Assembly: GCA_905235285.1 (NCBI GenBank)
Contig: CAJOLI010000033.1
Span: forward strand, 1-42,001
Length of the DNA: 42,001 nt
Reading direction: 5' to 3'
Origin: an uncultured Bacteroidaceae bacterium
GTDB lineage: Bacteria > Bacteroidota > Bacteroidia > Bacteroidales > Bacteroidaceae
Numbering within the stretch: the first letter of the stretch is position 1; the number at the start of each line of letters is the position of its first letter. The position numbers and the translations under genes are program-made. Under the pieces are notes generated by a model. The model was given only the letters and a program-made list of their open reading frames with translations. It had not been told where the DNA came from and ran no database searches. Of the stretch, positions 33,656 to 41,402 are shown one piece after another.

Positions 33656-34831
33656 TCACCTGTTGTACAGCAGCCCTCCCGCAGCCGTCTGTCCGGCTGC
33701 ATCTACGGCGATGGTTGTCTTCTGCGAATTGTTGTAAAGCGTGACGTGTGCTCGTCCGTTGACATCGAGCTTCAGTTCGGGATTCCAGTAGAGCGTACGG
33801 CGGTAGTCCTTCTGCCCTTCGATGGGTGGATTGCGCAGATAATCTGGATGATAGAAATCCTCTTGATAGGCAAAGCCGTCGAGCACGTAACGTCGGTCGC
33901 GGTAGACGATGCGTTGGCTTTTGTCAGGATAGCGGCGGAGGTCCATGGCCACGATAGGTTGGTTGCTTTGCTCAAAGCGCTCGTCGCCTTCGCGGCGCGG
34001 TGAATAGTCGGTGTAGATATAAATCTTATCTATATAAGTCAGCAGGTCCCATCGGAGCTGGTCCAGCGGCCCCCACCAGTAGTCCTCGCCCCATTGGTCG
34101 TGGTAGTACTTCATATCCCAGCAGCGGCTCATAGCCATATCCGAAATCAGTGCCGTAGCCACTCCCAAAGCTGCCGCGTGAGAGTTTGACGATGGCTCGA
34201 TGAGTCCGGCATCAAGGGCTATATTGAGTGCTTCGTAGGCGTCGATTACATAAGCCGGTTTCGAGAAATCGATATGCCTCAGTCCTCCGTGCCGAGCTCT
34301 CACCGTCACCTGTTCAAGCAGGCGCGTGCCGTCGGTCAGCAGTCGCGGCGACAGATATGTCGTGTCGCGCAGCGGAGCATTGTGGGTTTGGTAGTAGATA
34401 TATGGCTTTATCCATCTGGGATATGGGAAGTTAAGTCGGATGTAGTAGTCGGGAAAATCGGGCAGTCGGCCAGCCATGGCGTCGTACTCGTCGTAGTTAT
34501 CCACTTGCACCCAGGTGTGCGGTTTGCGCCGGTGCAGTCCCTCCCATTTCCGCGTCCATTTCGAGGTGTCGGCCGCGCCGAGGAAGAAGACGCATTGCCC
34601 CTCGAAGCGCGGGAGGTCGATTTGGAAGCGTCCCTGGCGCGTCTCTGTCTCGCCGACGAGGACACGGGCCGAATAAGCAGCACGCCCTACGCTTGTAACG
34701 TCCTGAGCCAGCGCCACCGTCGGCTGCACCAGCATCGCCACGAGTGAAATCAGCACGCAGCAGGACCACGTCTGTATCGTTGCCGATAACGAGTGAATAA
34801 GGCGTTTAAATAGTAGCTTAGTCATTTTCAT
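33656..34831 (-). CDS. Secreted protein resembling the C-terminal part of larger outer-membrane plug-type proteins
   Basis: This protein has about 391 residues and its own signal peptide (about residues 1-44, ending VQPTVALAQD). The C-terminus DYRRTLYWNPELKLDVNGRAHVTLYNNSQKTTIAVDAAG matches the end of long Bacteroidetes proteins with MG2/TonB-plug-like modules. The N-terminal macroglobulin and plug domains of those proteins are missing, while central segments (KPYIYYQTHNAPLRDTTYLSPRLLTDG, FAYQEDFYHPDYLRNPP) remain. ATG 34831 or 34825 fits a promoter at 34845-34876; the longer start at 34909 would lie upstream of it. The function is unknown. Confidence 0.72.
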   Translation of the reverse strand: MKMTKLLFKRLIHSLSATIQTWSCCVLISLVAMLVQPTVALAQDVTSVGRAAYSARVLVGETETRQGRFQIDLPRFEGQCVFFLGAADTSKWTRKWEGLHRRKPHTWVQVDNYDEYDAMAGRLPDFPDYYIRLNFPYPRWIKPYIYYQTHNAPLRDTTYLSPRLLTDGTRLLEQVTVRARHGGLRHIDFSKPAYVIDAYEALNIALDAGLIEPSSNSHAAALGVATALISDMAMSRCWDMKYYHDQWGEDYWWGPLDQLRWDLLTYIDKIYIYTDYSPRREGDERFEQSNQPIVAMDLRRYPDKSQRIVYRDRRYVLDGFAYQEDFYHPDYLRNPPIEGQKDYRRTLYWNPELKLDVNGRAHVTLYNNSQKTTIAVDAAGQTAAGGLLYNR

Positions 34832-34844
34832 CCTTTTGCTGCTG

Positions 34845-34876
34845 CAAAGATAATGTTTTTCCGCCTTACAGCCAAA
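34845..34876 (-). promoter_or_regulatory. Promoter of the secreted plug-tail gene
   Basis: On the minus strand TTTG (34876-34873), 20 bases, TATCTTTG (34852-34845): a full consensus pair that places the mRNA start just upstream of ATG 34831. Confidence 0.72.
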
Positions 34877-35077
34877 AGAATGATGAAAAAACCGCTCGAC
34901 AAAAGTCACACGCCCAGACGCGTCAAAACCAAAGCATTAAGCCTTCCCGGCGGCATCAATATCTACGAACTCTGCGGGCGCCACTTCAGCACGCAGCGTA
35001 TCCCAGCCTCCAAACCTCTTTCCCTGAAGCCCGGTATCTATATCCGAGGCAGGCAGAAAATAGCTGTCACGCAGTAG
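34853..35077 (+). pseudogene. Fragment resembling a T9SS C-terminal sorting domain
   Basis: The last 40 codons read INIYELCGRHFSTQ, then PLSLKPGIYIRGRQKIAVTQ and a stop. This is the pattern of the short beta-rich tails (GRxxx...KPGIYI-x-G-x-K) found at the end of Bacteroidetes secreted proteins. The first 30 codons overlap the opposing promoter and look non-coding, so this is probably the remaining 3' end of a lost gene. The rest of the 423-base gap holds recJ control elements. Confidence 0.4.
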
Positions 35078-35126
35078 CACAAATTTAGCGAATGTATCAT
35101 CTTCTGGTGAAAAAATAGTCCGTTTA

Positions 35127-35152
35127 GCGCAAATTAACAAACTATTTTGCGC
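35127..35152. promoter_or_regulatory. Dyad GCGCAAA-N12-TTTGCGC before recJ
   Basis: Two perfect 7-base half-sites (35127-35133 and 35146-35152) are separated by 12 bases. The right half contains the TTTG -33 element of the recJ promoter, a possible operator. Confidence 0.45.
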
Positions 35153-35179
35153 GGTTTTGTCATTTTTAGCATATCTTTG
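35146..35179 (+). promoter_or_regulatory. Promoter of recJ-recQ
   Basis: TTTG (35146-35149), 22 bases, TATCTTTG (35172-35179), giving a leader of about 70 bases to ATG 35255. Confidence 0.65.
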
Positions 35180-35254
35180 AACGCTTATTGTAGGCTCGCC
35201 ACAAGTCGACCAACAAGAGCTGCACAAAAGATATAAGACAAAACAACATATAAA

Positions 35255-36985
35255 ATGAACTACAAATGGAACTACGAACCTCCTACACCCGAGCGCCAGG
35301 AAGCAGCAAGAGAATTGGCTGCCGAGGTGGGCATTCACCCCGCCTTGGGTAGGCTGCTGCTCGACCGCGGCATCACTTCGGCCGACGAGGCACGCCGTTT
35401 CTTCCGTCCGCAGCTCTCGGAATTGCTCGACCCGTTTCTCTTCAGGGACATGCGCGTAGCTGTCGACAGGCTGAACGCCGCCTTAGGCCGCAAGGAACGT
35501 ATTTTAGTGTATGGAGACTATGACGTGGATGGTTGCACGGCAGTAGCGCTAGTCTACCGTTTCCTGCAACGTTTCACGACGAACATCGATTTCTACATCC
35601 CCGACCGCTACGAGGAAGGCTACGGCGTCAGCCACAAAGGCGTCGACTATGCTCACGAGACAGGCGTAGGACTCATCATCGTGCTCGACTGCGGCATAAA
35701 GGCCATCGAGGAGATAGCCTATGCCAAGAGCCTCGGCATCGACTTCATCATCTGCGACCACCACGTCCCAGACAACGAGCTGCCGCCGGCCGTGGCAATT
35801 CTCAACGCCAAGCGCACCGATGCCACCTACCCCTATGAGCACCTCTCCGGATGCGGCGTAGGCTTCAAGCTGATGCAGGCTTTCGCCATCGACAACGGCA
35901 TTCCGTTCTCACAGCTGACGCCACTGCTCGATCTATGCGCCGTCAGCATAGCATCGGACATCGTACCTATCTTGGGCGAGAACCGCGTGCTGGCCTACCA
36001 CGGTCTCAAGCAGATCAGCTCGAAAGCGAGCGTGGGTCTGAAAGCCATCATTGAGATTTGCGGACTGTTTGATCGCGAAATCACGATGAACGACATCATC
36101 TTCAAAATTGGCCCCCGCATAAACGCCTCCGGACGCATGCAAAACGGCAGCGAGGCCGTAGCGCTACTCGTGGAGCGCGACCCCGTGCGTGCCCACCGCA
36201 TGGCACTTCAGATTAATGCCTACAACGACCAACGCAAAGACCTCGACAAAGAGATGACGCAAGAGGCCAACCGCATCGTCGAACAGCTTGACCCGAGCCA
36301 CGAGCAACGCGCCATCGTCCTATACAACGAAGAGTGGCACAAAGGCATTATCGGAATCGTAGCATCGCGCCTGACAGAGGTATATATACGCCCGGCCGTA
36401 GTGCTCACACGCTCCGACGACATGGCCACTGGATCCGCACGCTCCGTCGGCGGCTTCGACGTATACAAGGCTATTGACTCGTGTCGAGACCTGCTCGAGA
36501 ACTTCGGCGGTCACACCTACGCCGCAGGCCTTTCGATGAAAGTCGAAAATGTGCCCGAGTTCAAGCGCCGCTTCGAGGAATATGTCAACCAACATATTCT
36601 CGACTCGCAGATACAGCCGGAGCTCAATATCGACGGGTTGCTCGACTTCAAGGACATCAGCCACCGTTTCTACGCCGACCTGCGCAAGTTTGCGCCTTTC
36701 GGCCCCGACAACTCCAAGCCCCTATTCGCCACAGAGCACGTCTATGACTACGGCACAAGCAAAGTTGTGGGCCACCACCAAGAGCACATCAAGCTCGAAC
36801 TCGTCGACAACAAGAGCTCCAACGTCGTCAGTGGTATAGCTTTCGGACAAAGTTCGCAGGCACGCTTCATCAAGAGCAAGCGAGCCTTCGACATCTGCTA
36901 CTCGTTGGAAGAAAACACTCACAAACGTGGTGAAGTCCAGTTGCAGATTGAAGACATACGGCCAAGTGAGGATATTAAAGATTAG
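35255..36985 (+). CDS. recJ: Single-stranded-DNA exonuclease RecJ
   Basis: This 576-residue 5'-3' exonuclease acts in RecF-pathway repair. The DHH domain shows LVYGDYDVDGCTAVALVYRFL (about 85-105), the VLDCGIKAIEEI motif, and DHHVPDNELPPA (about 168). The DHHA1 domain contains KGIIGIVASRL and GSARSVGGFDVYKAID, GGHTYAAGLSM follows, and the C-terminal OB-type domain ends at DIRPSEDIKD. The length is normal. Its stop codon overlaps the heptamers that lead into recQ, so the two are surely cotranscribed. Confidence 0.97.
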   Translation: MNYKWNYEPPTPERQEAARELAAEVGIHPALGRLLLDRGITSADEARRFFRPQLSELLDPFLFRDMRVAVDRLNAALGRKERILVYGDYDVDGCTAVALVYRFLQRFTTNIDFYIPDRYEEGYGVSHKGVDYAHETGVGLIIVLDCGIKAIEEIAYAKSLGIDFIICDHHVPDNELPPAVAILNAKRTDATYPYEHLSGCGVGFKLMQAFAIDNGIPFSQLTPLLDLCAVSIASDIVPILGENRVLAYHGLKQISSKASVGLKAIIEICGLFDREITMNDIIFKIGPRINASGRMQNGSEAVALLVERDPVRAHRMALQINAYNDQRKDLDKEMTQEANRIVEQLDPSHEQRAIVLYNEEWHKGIIGIVASRLTEVYIRPAVVLTRSDDMATGSARSVGGFDVYKAIDSCRDLLENFGGHTYAAGLSMKVENVPEFKRRFEEYVNQHILDSQIQPELNIDGLLDFKDISHRFYADLRKFAPFGPDNSKPLFATEHVYDYGTSKVVGHHQEHIKLELVDNKSSNVVSGIAFGQSSQARFIKSKRAFDICYSLEENTHKRGEVQLQIEDIRPSEDIKD

Positions 36986-37000
36986 GGATTAGAGATTAGG
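36980..37000. repeat. Three in-phase heptamers between recJ and recQ
   Basis: GATTAGG (36980-36986), GATTAGA (36987-36993) and GATTAGG (36994-37000) run directly into the recQ start at 37002. The recJ stop codon TAG (36983-36985) is part of the first unit. Confidence 0.75.
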
Positions 37001-37001
37001 G

Positions 37002-38879
37002 ATGGCGGATTATCTTTCTATTCTAAAAGAACACTTTGGCTACTCTTCCTTCCGAGGCATACAGCAGGAGATAATCGAGAGCATAGGCAGCGGACGCGAC
37101 ACATTAGGCCTTATGCCTACGGGCGGCGGCAAGAGCATCACCTTCCAGGTGCCAGCATTGGCGCAGAAAGGACTATGCCTCGTCATCAGCCCCCTCATAG
37201 CCTTGATGAAAGACCAGGTCATGCACCTGCGCCGAAAAGGCATCAAAGCCACGGCCGTCTATTCAGGCATGAGCCACGAGGAAGTCATCATAGCGCTTGA
37301 GAATTGCATCCTGGGCGACTACAAGTTCCTCTACATCTCACCCGAGCGCATCGCTTCAGAACTTTTTCAGGCTAAACTAAGGAAGATGCACGTGAGCTTC
37401 ATCACCGTCGATGAAGCCCACTGCATCTCGCAATGGGGCTACGACTTCAGGCCCGCCTACACAGAGATAGCTGCCATACGCAAGATATTGCCCACGACGC
37501 CCCTGCTGGCCCTCACGGCCACCGCCACCCCCGACGTCGTCGATGACATACAGCGGCAGCTTCGTTTCCGCGAACCTAACGTATGCCGCATGAGCTTCGA
37601 ACGCAAAAACCTCATCTACAGCGTACGGCGCATCGAGACCACAAAGGAGATGACCATTGCCGACCTTCTTAAGCAGATACCCGGCACGGCCATAGTATAT
37701 ACGCGTAGCCGCAGGGCTACATACGAGATAGCCGACTATCTGACGAAGGTCGGCTTCACGGCTACGTTCTACCATGCAGGACTCACAAACGAGGAGAAAA
37801 ACGAACGTGCCGAGGCATGGCAGCAGGGGCGGCTGAGAATCATGGTGGCCACGAACGCGTTTGGCATGGGCATCGACAAGCCCGACGTGAGGCTCGTAGT
37901 CCACTCCGATGTCCCGGACTCACCCGAAGCCTACTTCCAGGAAGCCGGGCGTGCCGGACGCGATGGGCAGACGGCTCATGCCGTGCTACTCTTCGACGAG
38001 CGCTCCGCCGCCACGCTCCTCCGTCGTGTCGACGACAGTTTCCCGCCAGAGGACTACGTGCGCCAGGTCTACGAAGACGTAAGCGGCTTCCTGCAGATGG
38101 CCGTGGGCGACGGACTGGACGTGACGCGCGAATTCAACCTTGACGCCTTCTGCAAAGCATTCCGACATTTCCCTACCAGAGCGTACAATGCCATCGGGAT
38201 TCTCTCACGCGCCGGATACATCGAGTGGACGGATGCCGAGGACAACCAAAGCAGAGTCATGATATTATATGCACGCGATGAGCTCTATGACTTGCGACTC
38301 CCGGCGGCAGAAGAACGTATGCTGCGCCATCTGTTGCGCACCTGCACCGGCATCTTCAGCGAATATACATACATATCTGAAGAGGCCATCGCACAGACAC
38401 TCTCCATTGACGAAGCTACGGTCAGCCAGCTGCTCATCAACCTGAGCCGACAACACGTCATACGATTCATACCACGCAAGTTCGTACCCTACGTCACATT
38501 CACTCAACGACGCGTCGACACACCAGAGGTCATACTGCCCGCCTCCGTCTATGCCGACCGTAAGCGCGAACTCGCCGCACGCATTCAGACGATGATAGGC
38601 TACCTCTCCACCAAGGAGTGCCACAGCCGTTACCTTCTCAACTACTTCGGAGAGACGACGGCGAAGGATTGCGGACAATGCGACAACTGCCTGCTGCACA
38701 CGCCACTGCCTGAGCCCGACAAAGAAGTCATCAGACAGCGACTGCTCGAGTTCTTTGCCTCACACCATCCCACTTCGGCCATAGACATCGACCTGCCAGA
38801 CCTGCCACGCTCTGCCGTAGGCAAAATACTGCATCAGATGCTCGTAGAAGAGGCCGTAAAATTTGAGAATTCTCACTAA
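37002..38879 (+). CDS. recQ: ATP-dependent DNA helicase RecQ
   Basis: This 625-residue SF2 helicase has Walker A TGGGKS at about 39-44, DEAHCISQWGYDFRPAY at about 137-153 and the motif VI region QEAGRAGRDGQ. After the core comes a winged-helix-like region, and the RecQ zinc motif CHSRYLLNYFGE...CGQCDNC (C540, C557, C560, C563) sits near the C-terminus instead of directly after the helicase core. No HRDC domain is evident. It follows recJ by 16 bases. RecQ unwinds DNA for RecJ to resect. Confidence 0.95.
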   Translation: MADYLSILKEHFGYSSFRGIQQEIIESIGSGRDTLGLMPTGGGKSITFQVPALAQKGLCLVISPLIALMKDQVMHLRRKGIKATAVYSGMSHEEVIIALENCILGDYKFLYISPERIASELFQAKLRKMHVSFITVDEAHCISQWGYDFRPAYTEIAAIRKILPTTPLLALTATATPDVVDDIQRQLRFREPNVCRMSFERKNLIYSVRRIETTKEMTIADLLKQIPGTAIVYTRSRRATYEIADYLTKVGFTATFYHAGLTNEEKNERAEAWQQGRLRIMVATNAFGMGIDKPDVRLVVHSDVPDSPEAYFQEAGRAGRDGQTAHAVLLFDERSAATLLRRVDDSFPPEDYVRQVYEDVSGFLQMAVGDGLDVTREFNLDAFCKAFRHFPTRAYNAIGILSRAGYIEWTDAEDNQSRVMILYARDELYDLRLPAAEERMLRHLLRTCTGIFSEYTYISEEAIAQTLSIDEATVSQLLINLSRQHVIRFIPRKFVPYVTFTQRRVDTPEVILPASVYADRKRELAARIQTMIGYLSTKECHSRYLLNYFGETTAKDCGQCDNCLLHTPLPEPDKEVIRQRLLEFFASHHPTSAIDIDLPDLPRSAVGKILHQMLVEEAVKFENSH

Positions 38880-38911
38880 ATAGCATGTAAAAAGATAATT
38901 AATTCTTATTT

Positions 38912-38945
38912 TTTGCGCTAACATGCTTATAATTCCTTACTTTTG
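38912..38945 (+). promoter_or_regulatory. Promoter of thrA
   Basis: TTTG (38912-38915), 22 bases, TACTTTTG (38938-38945), ending 23 bases before the ATG. The TTTTGCGC context is shared with the recJ promoter. No leader peptide or attenuator is visible. Confidence 0.65.
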
Positions 38946-38968
38946 TCCACCAAACACAAGCATAACGT

Positions 38969-41398
38969 ATGAAAGTATTGAAATTCGGAGGCTCCAGCGT
39001 AGGCTCCATCAATAGTATCCTCAACGTAAAACGCATCGTTGAGAGCCAGGACGAACCCGTAATAGTGGTCGTCTCAGCCCTCGGAGGGGTCACAGACCAA
39101 CTCATACGAACGGCACAGCAGGCCATGGCGGGCGACACGGCATACGTCGAAGCCTTTGAGGCGCTGGTCGAGCGACATCTCTCCATGGTGGAGGACGTAA
39201 TTACCGACGAGGCACGCCGCAAGGCACTCACCGCTACTGTCAACAGCCTCCTGAGCGAGCTGCGCTCTATTTACCAAGGCGTCTACCTCATCCGCGACCT
39301 CTCGCCGAAGACGCTGGCGGCCATCGTCAGCTACGGCGAGCGACTCAGCAGCAACATCGTAGCAACGCTAATCAGCGGCGCTGTGTGGTTTGACAGTCGC
39401 CAGTTCATAAAGACGGAAGTCAAGGGCGGGCGATCACTCCTGGCAAGCGAGCTTACCAACAAGCTCGTGCGCCAGACATGGACTACCATACCGCACGTCT
39501 CTCTCGTCCCGGGTTTCATCGCCACCGATGCCGAGAGCGGCGAGACAACAAACCTCGGACGTGGCGGTTCTGACTACACTGCAAGCATCATCGCCGCTGC
39601 ACTCGACGCCAGCGTACTCGAGATATGGACTGACGTCGACGGATTCATGACGGCTGACCCGCGCGTCATATCCTCGGCCTACGTCATCCCACAGCTTTCA
39701 TACATCGAAGCCATGGAGCTCTGCAATTTCGGAGCCAAGGTTATATATCCCCCTACGATATATCCGGTCTGCATAAAGGATATTCCTATTCTCATACGCA
39801 ACACCTTTAACCCCGACGCCACAGGAACCATAATCAAGAAAGACCCCACCGACGACAAGCGCCTAATCAAAGGTATCTCGAGCATCAAAGGCACGACGTT
39901 GATCACCGTGGCCGGTCTCTCCATGGTGGGCGTCATCGGTGTCAACCGCCGCATCTTCTCTGTCCTGGCCGACAATGGGATATCCGTGTTCATGGTCTCG
40001 CAGGCATCTTCAGAGAACAGCACCAGCATAGGCGTGCGCGACGAGGATGCCGCTGCCGCCTGCCGAGTGCTCAACGAGGAATTTGCCAAAGAAATTCAGA
40101 CGGGTTCTATGTTCCCGATGCAAGCCGAGGCAGGATTAGCCACCGTGGCCGTCGTAGGCGAGAACATGAAACACACGCCGGGCATCGCTGGCAAGCTCTT
40201 CGGGACGCTCGGGCGATCGGGCATAAGTGTCATAGCTTGTGCTCAGGGCGCATCTGAGACGAACATCTCGTTTGTCGTCAACTCACGCTACCTACGCAAG
40301 ACACTCAACGTCATCCACGACGCCTTCTTCCTTTCTGAATATCAAGTCCTCAACCTCTTCCTCTGCGGCGTTGGCACTGTAGGGCGACAGCTCATCGAGC
40401 AGATAGCTTCCCAGCAAGAGAAACTCATGCGAGAACAGGGTCTCAAGCTCAACGTCGTCGGACTCGCAAGCAGCCGACGCGCCGTCTTCTCACGCGAAGG
40501 GCTTGACCTCAACCACTATCGCGAGTTGCTGGCAGCGGCGCCCGAGAGTAATATACACCGACTGCACGACGAGGTCATTGGAATGAATATCTTTAACTCC
40601 GTATTTGTCGACTGCACGGCGTCGCCAGAGGTGGCAGCGCTCTACCGCGACTTCCTCGAGCACAACGTCAACATCGTGGCAGCAAACAAGATTGCGGCCA
40701 GCAGCAACTACGAGAACTACCGCGAGCTCAAGGCCATAGCACAGCGCCGCGGCGTGAAATTCCTCTTCGAGACAAACGTCGGAGCAGGTCTGCCAATCAT
40801 ACGCACAATCAACGACCTCATTCATTCGGGCGATAAGATACTACGCATCGAAGCGGTCCTCAGCGGGACACTCAACTTCATCTTCAACAAGATAAGCGCA
40901 GACGTGCCGTTCAGCCAGACCGTACGCATGGCAAAGGACGAAGGCTACTCCGAGCCCGACCCGCGCATAGACCTTAGCGGCACAGATGTCATCCGCAAGC
41001 TCGTCATTCTCGCGCGTGAAGCTGGATACCGCCTCGAACAGGACGACGTCAACGCCTCTCTCTTCATCCCTTCAGAGCTCTTCCACGGCGACGTCGACAA
41101 CTTCTGGCAGCAGTTACCCGCCCTCGATGCCGACTTCGAGCAGCGACGTTCGCGACTCGAAGCCGATGGCAAGCGGTGGCGCTTCGTGGCAAAATACGAA
41201 GACGGCCAAGCCAGCGTGGCACTCGCCGAGATTCCAAAAGGACACCCCTTCTACGGCCTCGAGGGCTCAAACAACATCGTCATGCTAACTACTGAGCGCT
41301 ACCGAGAATATCCCATGCTCATCCAGGGCTACGGTGCCGGAGCAAGCGTAACAGCCGCAGGCGTCTTCGCCGACATAATGAGCATCGCGAACATCTAA
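38969..41398 (+). CDS. thrA: Bifunctional aspartokinase / homoserine dehydrogenase I
   Basis: This 809-residue fusion catalyses the first and third steps of the threonine/methionine pathway. The kinase domain opens MKVLKFGGSSVGS. Two ACT-type regulatory repeats follow (TTLITVAGLSMVGVIGVNRRIFSVLADNGIS and ATVAVVGENMKHTPGIAGKLFGTLGRSGIS). The dehydrogenase has NAD(P)-binding LFLCGVGTVGRQLIEQI and catalytic GYSEPDPRIDLSGTDVIRKL. The length and order match E. coli ThrA. The ACT domains suggest allosteric threonine feedback. An ApgM-like gene follows at once. Confidence 0.97.
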   Translation: MKVLKFGGSSVGSINSILNVKRIVESQDEPVIVVVSALGGVTDQLIRTAQQAMAGDTAYVEAFEALVERHLSMVEDVITDEARRKALTATVNSLLSELRSIYQGVYLIRDLSPKTLAAIVSYGERLSSNIVATLISGAVWFDSRQFIKTEVKGGRSLLASELTNKLVRQTWTTIPHVSLVPGFIATDAESGETTNLGRGGSDYTASIIAAALDASVLEIWTDVDGFMTADPRVISSAYVIPQLSYIEAMELCNFGAKVIYPPTIYPVCIKDIPILIRNTFNPDATGTIIKKDPTDDKRLIKGISSIKGTTLITVAGLSMVGVIGVNRRIFSVLADNGISVFMVSQASSENSTSIGVRDEDAAAACRVLNEEFAKEIQTGSMFPMQAEAGLATVAVVGENMKHTPGIAGKLFGTLGRSGISVIACAQGASETNISFVVNSRYLRKTLNVIHDAFFLSEYQVLNLFLCGVGTVGRQLIEQIASQQEKLMREQGLKLNVVGLASSRRAVFSREGLDLNHYRELLAAAPESNIHRLHDEVIGMNIFNSVFVDCTASPEVAALYRDFLEHNVNIVAANKIAASSNYENYRELKAIAQRRGVKFLFETNVGAGLPIIRTINDLIHSGDKILRIEAVLSGTLNFIFNKISADVPFSQTVRMAKDEGYSEPDPRIDLSGTDVIRKLVILAREAGYRLEQDDVNASLFIPSELFHGDVDNFWQQLPALDADFEQRRSRLEADGKRWRFVAKYEDGQASVALAEIPKGHPFYGLEGSNNIVMLTTERYREYPMLIQGYGAGASVTAAGVFADIMSIANI

Positions 41399-41402
41399 GC
41401 TT

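Noticed and set aside
34937..35338. Minus-strand open frame of 133 codons upstream of recJ
   Set aside because: It lies antisense to the recJ start and to its promoter, with a cysteine-rich low-quality N-terminus and no recognisable domain.
38880..38968. Threonine attenuator or leader peptide before thrA
   Set aside because: The 89-base gap holds a promoter but no Thr/Ile-rich short frame and no alternative hairpins.
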